Shown: positions 6,604 to 7,697 of the stretch, piece after piece | Layout: every line of letters begins with the position of its first letter | Position numbering within the stretch: position 1 is the stretch's first letter | Origin: Gammaproteobacteria bacterium | GTDB taxonomy: Bacteria; Pseudomonadota; Gammaproteobacteria; Pseudomonadales; Azotimanducaceae_A | Assembly: GCA_002714125.1 (NCBI GenBank) | Contig: PAWP01000088.1 | Span: forward strand, 5,370-13,066 | Reading direction: 5' to 3' | Length of the DNA stretch: 7,697 nucleotides | The notes under the pieces: model-generated | The model's input: the letters and a program-made list of their open reading frames with translations, nothing else | Database searches by the model: none | What the model was told of the DNA's origin: nothing | Position numbers and translations under genes: made by a program

Positions 6604-7304
6604 TCAAAGTCATCGGCTTCGACCTGGACGATACGCTCTGGGCCGTCACACCTGTCATCATCCGAGCTGAACAGAAGCTCCAGGCTTTTTTCGGTGAGCA
6701 ACGTCCAGACCTCGACCTCAGTCGAGAAGCCATGGCAACGTATCGAGAAGGCGTGGTTAGCGCCGACCCCACCCTCGGTCATCGAATCACGGAATTGCGC
6801 CGTCGGGTGCTCGAGGCAGCACTCATTGAAGCCGGCGACGATACACTCACGGCACAGACGCTTTCAGAAGCGGGCATTGAGGTTTTTCTAAGGGCGCGAA
6901 ACGAAATTGAGTTTTTCGACGGCGCCCTTGAAACCCTTGAGAGCCTGGCAAACCGTTACAGCCTGGGCGCACTCTCGAATGGCAACGCCGACATCAAACG
7001 CATTGGACTACAGCACGTGTTCAGCTTTGCTTACTCCGCCGAGGAGGTTGCCGCGCCCAAACCCGCGCCGGACCTGTTCCACGCCGCGCTCCAGAGGACC
7101 GGCGCTGATCCCACCGAGATGGTCTACGTTGGTGACAATCCCGAGCACGATATCGACCCTGCAAACGGGTGCGGCCTGCACACTGTCTGGGTCGACAACG
7201 GCCGCCGAGAACCGGGTCAATCAAAACCAGATGTCAGCATCACGGATATCCGGGAACTACCTAACGCGATTGGTGCCATAGAGGCTCGGTCGACAGGGAA
7301 ATGA
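6600..7304 (+). CDS. yigB: HAD-superfamily hydrolase, YigB-like phosphatase
   Basis: A 234-residue haloacid-dehalogenase-type phosphatase with a helical cap between motifs I and II. Catalytic residues are all visible: motif I DLDDT (8-12, nucleophile Asp8 and general acid Asp10), motif II LSNGN (125-129, Ser126), motif III Lys154 in AAPKPAPDLF, and motif IV GDNPEHD (178-184, Asp179 and Asp184, which bind Mg2+). Position directly after xerC is that of E. coli yigB, a phosphatase that dephosphorylates the riboflavin precursor 5-amino-6-(5-phosphoribitylamino)uracil and can also act on FMN. The same role here is inference from context and similarity. The ATG overlaps the xerC stop by 4 nt (ATGA), with AGGCGGGA six nt upstream, so translation is probably coupled. 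Its own stop overlaps another ATG in the same way, starting a 30-codon basic ORF. It is the last clear gene of the series. Confidence 0.92.
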   Translation: MIKVIGFDLDDTLWAVTPVIIRAEQKLQAFFGEQRPDLDLSREAMATYREGVVSADPTLGHRITELRRRVLEAALIEAGDDTLTAQTLSEAGIEVFLRARNEIEFFDGALETLESLANRYSLGALSNGNADIKRIGLQHVFSFAYSAEEVAAPKPAPDLFHAALQRTGADPTEMVYVGDNPEHDIDPANGCGLHTVWVDNGRREPGQSKPDVSITDIRELPNAIGAIEARSTGK

Positions 7305-7697
7305 ACTCCCGAAGCCGCCGAGACGCCGCCAGTGAGATAACCCGACGGAGAGTATCTCGCTTCAAACCGAGGTACCTGCGGAGAACGCAGTAGCCCTGCT
7401 CAGAAGCGCCGTACGCAGTCGGCGTTATCGTGGGCTGCAGTGGCGACCCGTTGCTGCTTGAATAAGGGCGGCGCAGCCGACTTTGAGGAGCAGTGTGCGC
7501 ACCCCACTAACCGCCTTCATGCCCTGGCTCGGTAACAAAGTGACTGAATTCTCTAATGACCAGCATTGACTATACGCACAGCGCCTCACTGAGCCAGCAA
7601 CAGGGTATGGCTGAGGATGAGCAAAATTGTCAGCAATGCAGCCGGTCGTCCGCACAAACGGGCCCTCGACCGCCGCACTTACCCTGCAAGCGCGCTA
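7305..7697. other. Stretch without a convincing gene; several stem-loops and two weak ORFs
   Basis: I recognise no protein here on either strand. Three stem-loops follow one another: 7332-7339 with 7353-7360 (8 bp, one G-U), 7376-7380 with 7386-7390 (5 bp, loop GAGAA) and 7407-7411 with 7420-7424 (5 bp plus a G-U). A competing 7-bp pairing joins AGTCGGC (7417-7423) with GCCGACT (7476-7482). None is followed by a T-run, so no intrinsic terminator is evident after the last gene. Two weak plus-strand ORFs exist: 7301-7393 (30 codons, arginine-rich, ATGA overlap with the preceding stop) and an ATG at 7556 that stays open to the right edge (47 codons, no Shine-Dalgarno, unrecognised). A 76-codon minus-strand frame from a GTG (7655-7425) is also unrecognised and is probably chance. 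uvrD, which follows yigB in E. coli, is not here. Confidence 0.5.

Noticed and set aside
7353..7372. Possible tRNA T-arm (CTCG, TTCAAAC, CGAG)
   Set aside because: The loop comes out at 8 nt, there is no acceptor stem or CCA nearby, and no D or anticodon arm could be fitted upstream.
7425..7655. 76-codon minus-strand ORF from a GTG
   Set aside because: There is no recognisable motif and no ribosome site, and the composition looks like random translation.

Overview
The window looks like a chromosomal housekeeping segment of a moderately GC-rich gammaproteobacterium. The main evidence is gene order. The run cyaY / lptM-lysA-dapF-DUF484-xerC-HAD phosphatase, with argH and hemC close by, is the arrangement known from Pseudomonas and its relatives. 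The E. coli version (cyaY / lptM-dapF-yigA-xerC-yigB) is the same cluster without lysA. I cannot place it to genus. I see no insertion sequence, CRISPR array, tRNA, rRNA or phage gene.

Layout. 1-555 (minus) is the first ~60% of hemC, running off the left edge. 556-982 holds no intact gene. On the minus strand it carries what reads as the broken N-terminal end of a FimS/AlgZ-type sensor kinase (657-928), then a small terminator-like hairpin just ahead of hemC. argH (983-2371, plus) follows, with a good -10 box upstream. cyaY (2355-2672, minus) meets argH tail to tail with a 17-nt overlap. It diverges after only 35 nt from the tiny lipoprotein gene lptM (2708-2824, plus). lptM starts a tightly packed plus-strand series: lysA, dapF, a DUF484 gene, xerC and a YigB-type HAD phosphatase gene, ending at 7304. 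Most junctions in the series overlap by 1-4 nt or are under 25 nt apart. 7305-7697 holds no convincing gene but has several stem-loops and a possible 30-codon arginine-rich ORF.

How the genes work together. LysA and DapF are the last two enzymes of the diaminopimelate/lysine route, which also feeds peptidoglycan. LptM helps mature the outer-membrane LPS translocon. XerC resolves chromosome dimers. The YigB-like enzyme probably acts in flavin synthesis. CyaY (frataxin) and HemC concern iron-sulfur and haem metabolism, and ArgH completes arginine synthesis.

The most notable point is the argH-hemC interval. In Pseudomonas-type genomes an intact fimS-algR two-component pair lies there, upstream of hemC on the same strand. 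Here only the first ~80 codons of the kinase gene are recognisable, split by a frameshift, and algR is not visible. A second point is that dapF has a TATAAT box placed so that transcription would begin at or next to its ATG, with no Shine-Dalgarno sequence, which suggests a leaderless mRNA. I do not see a new multi-gene system here.
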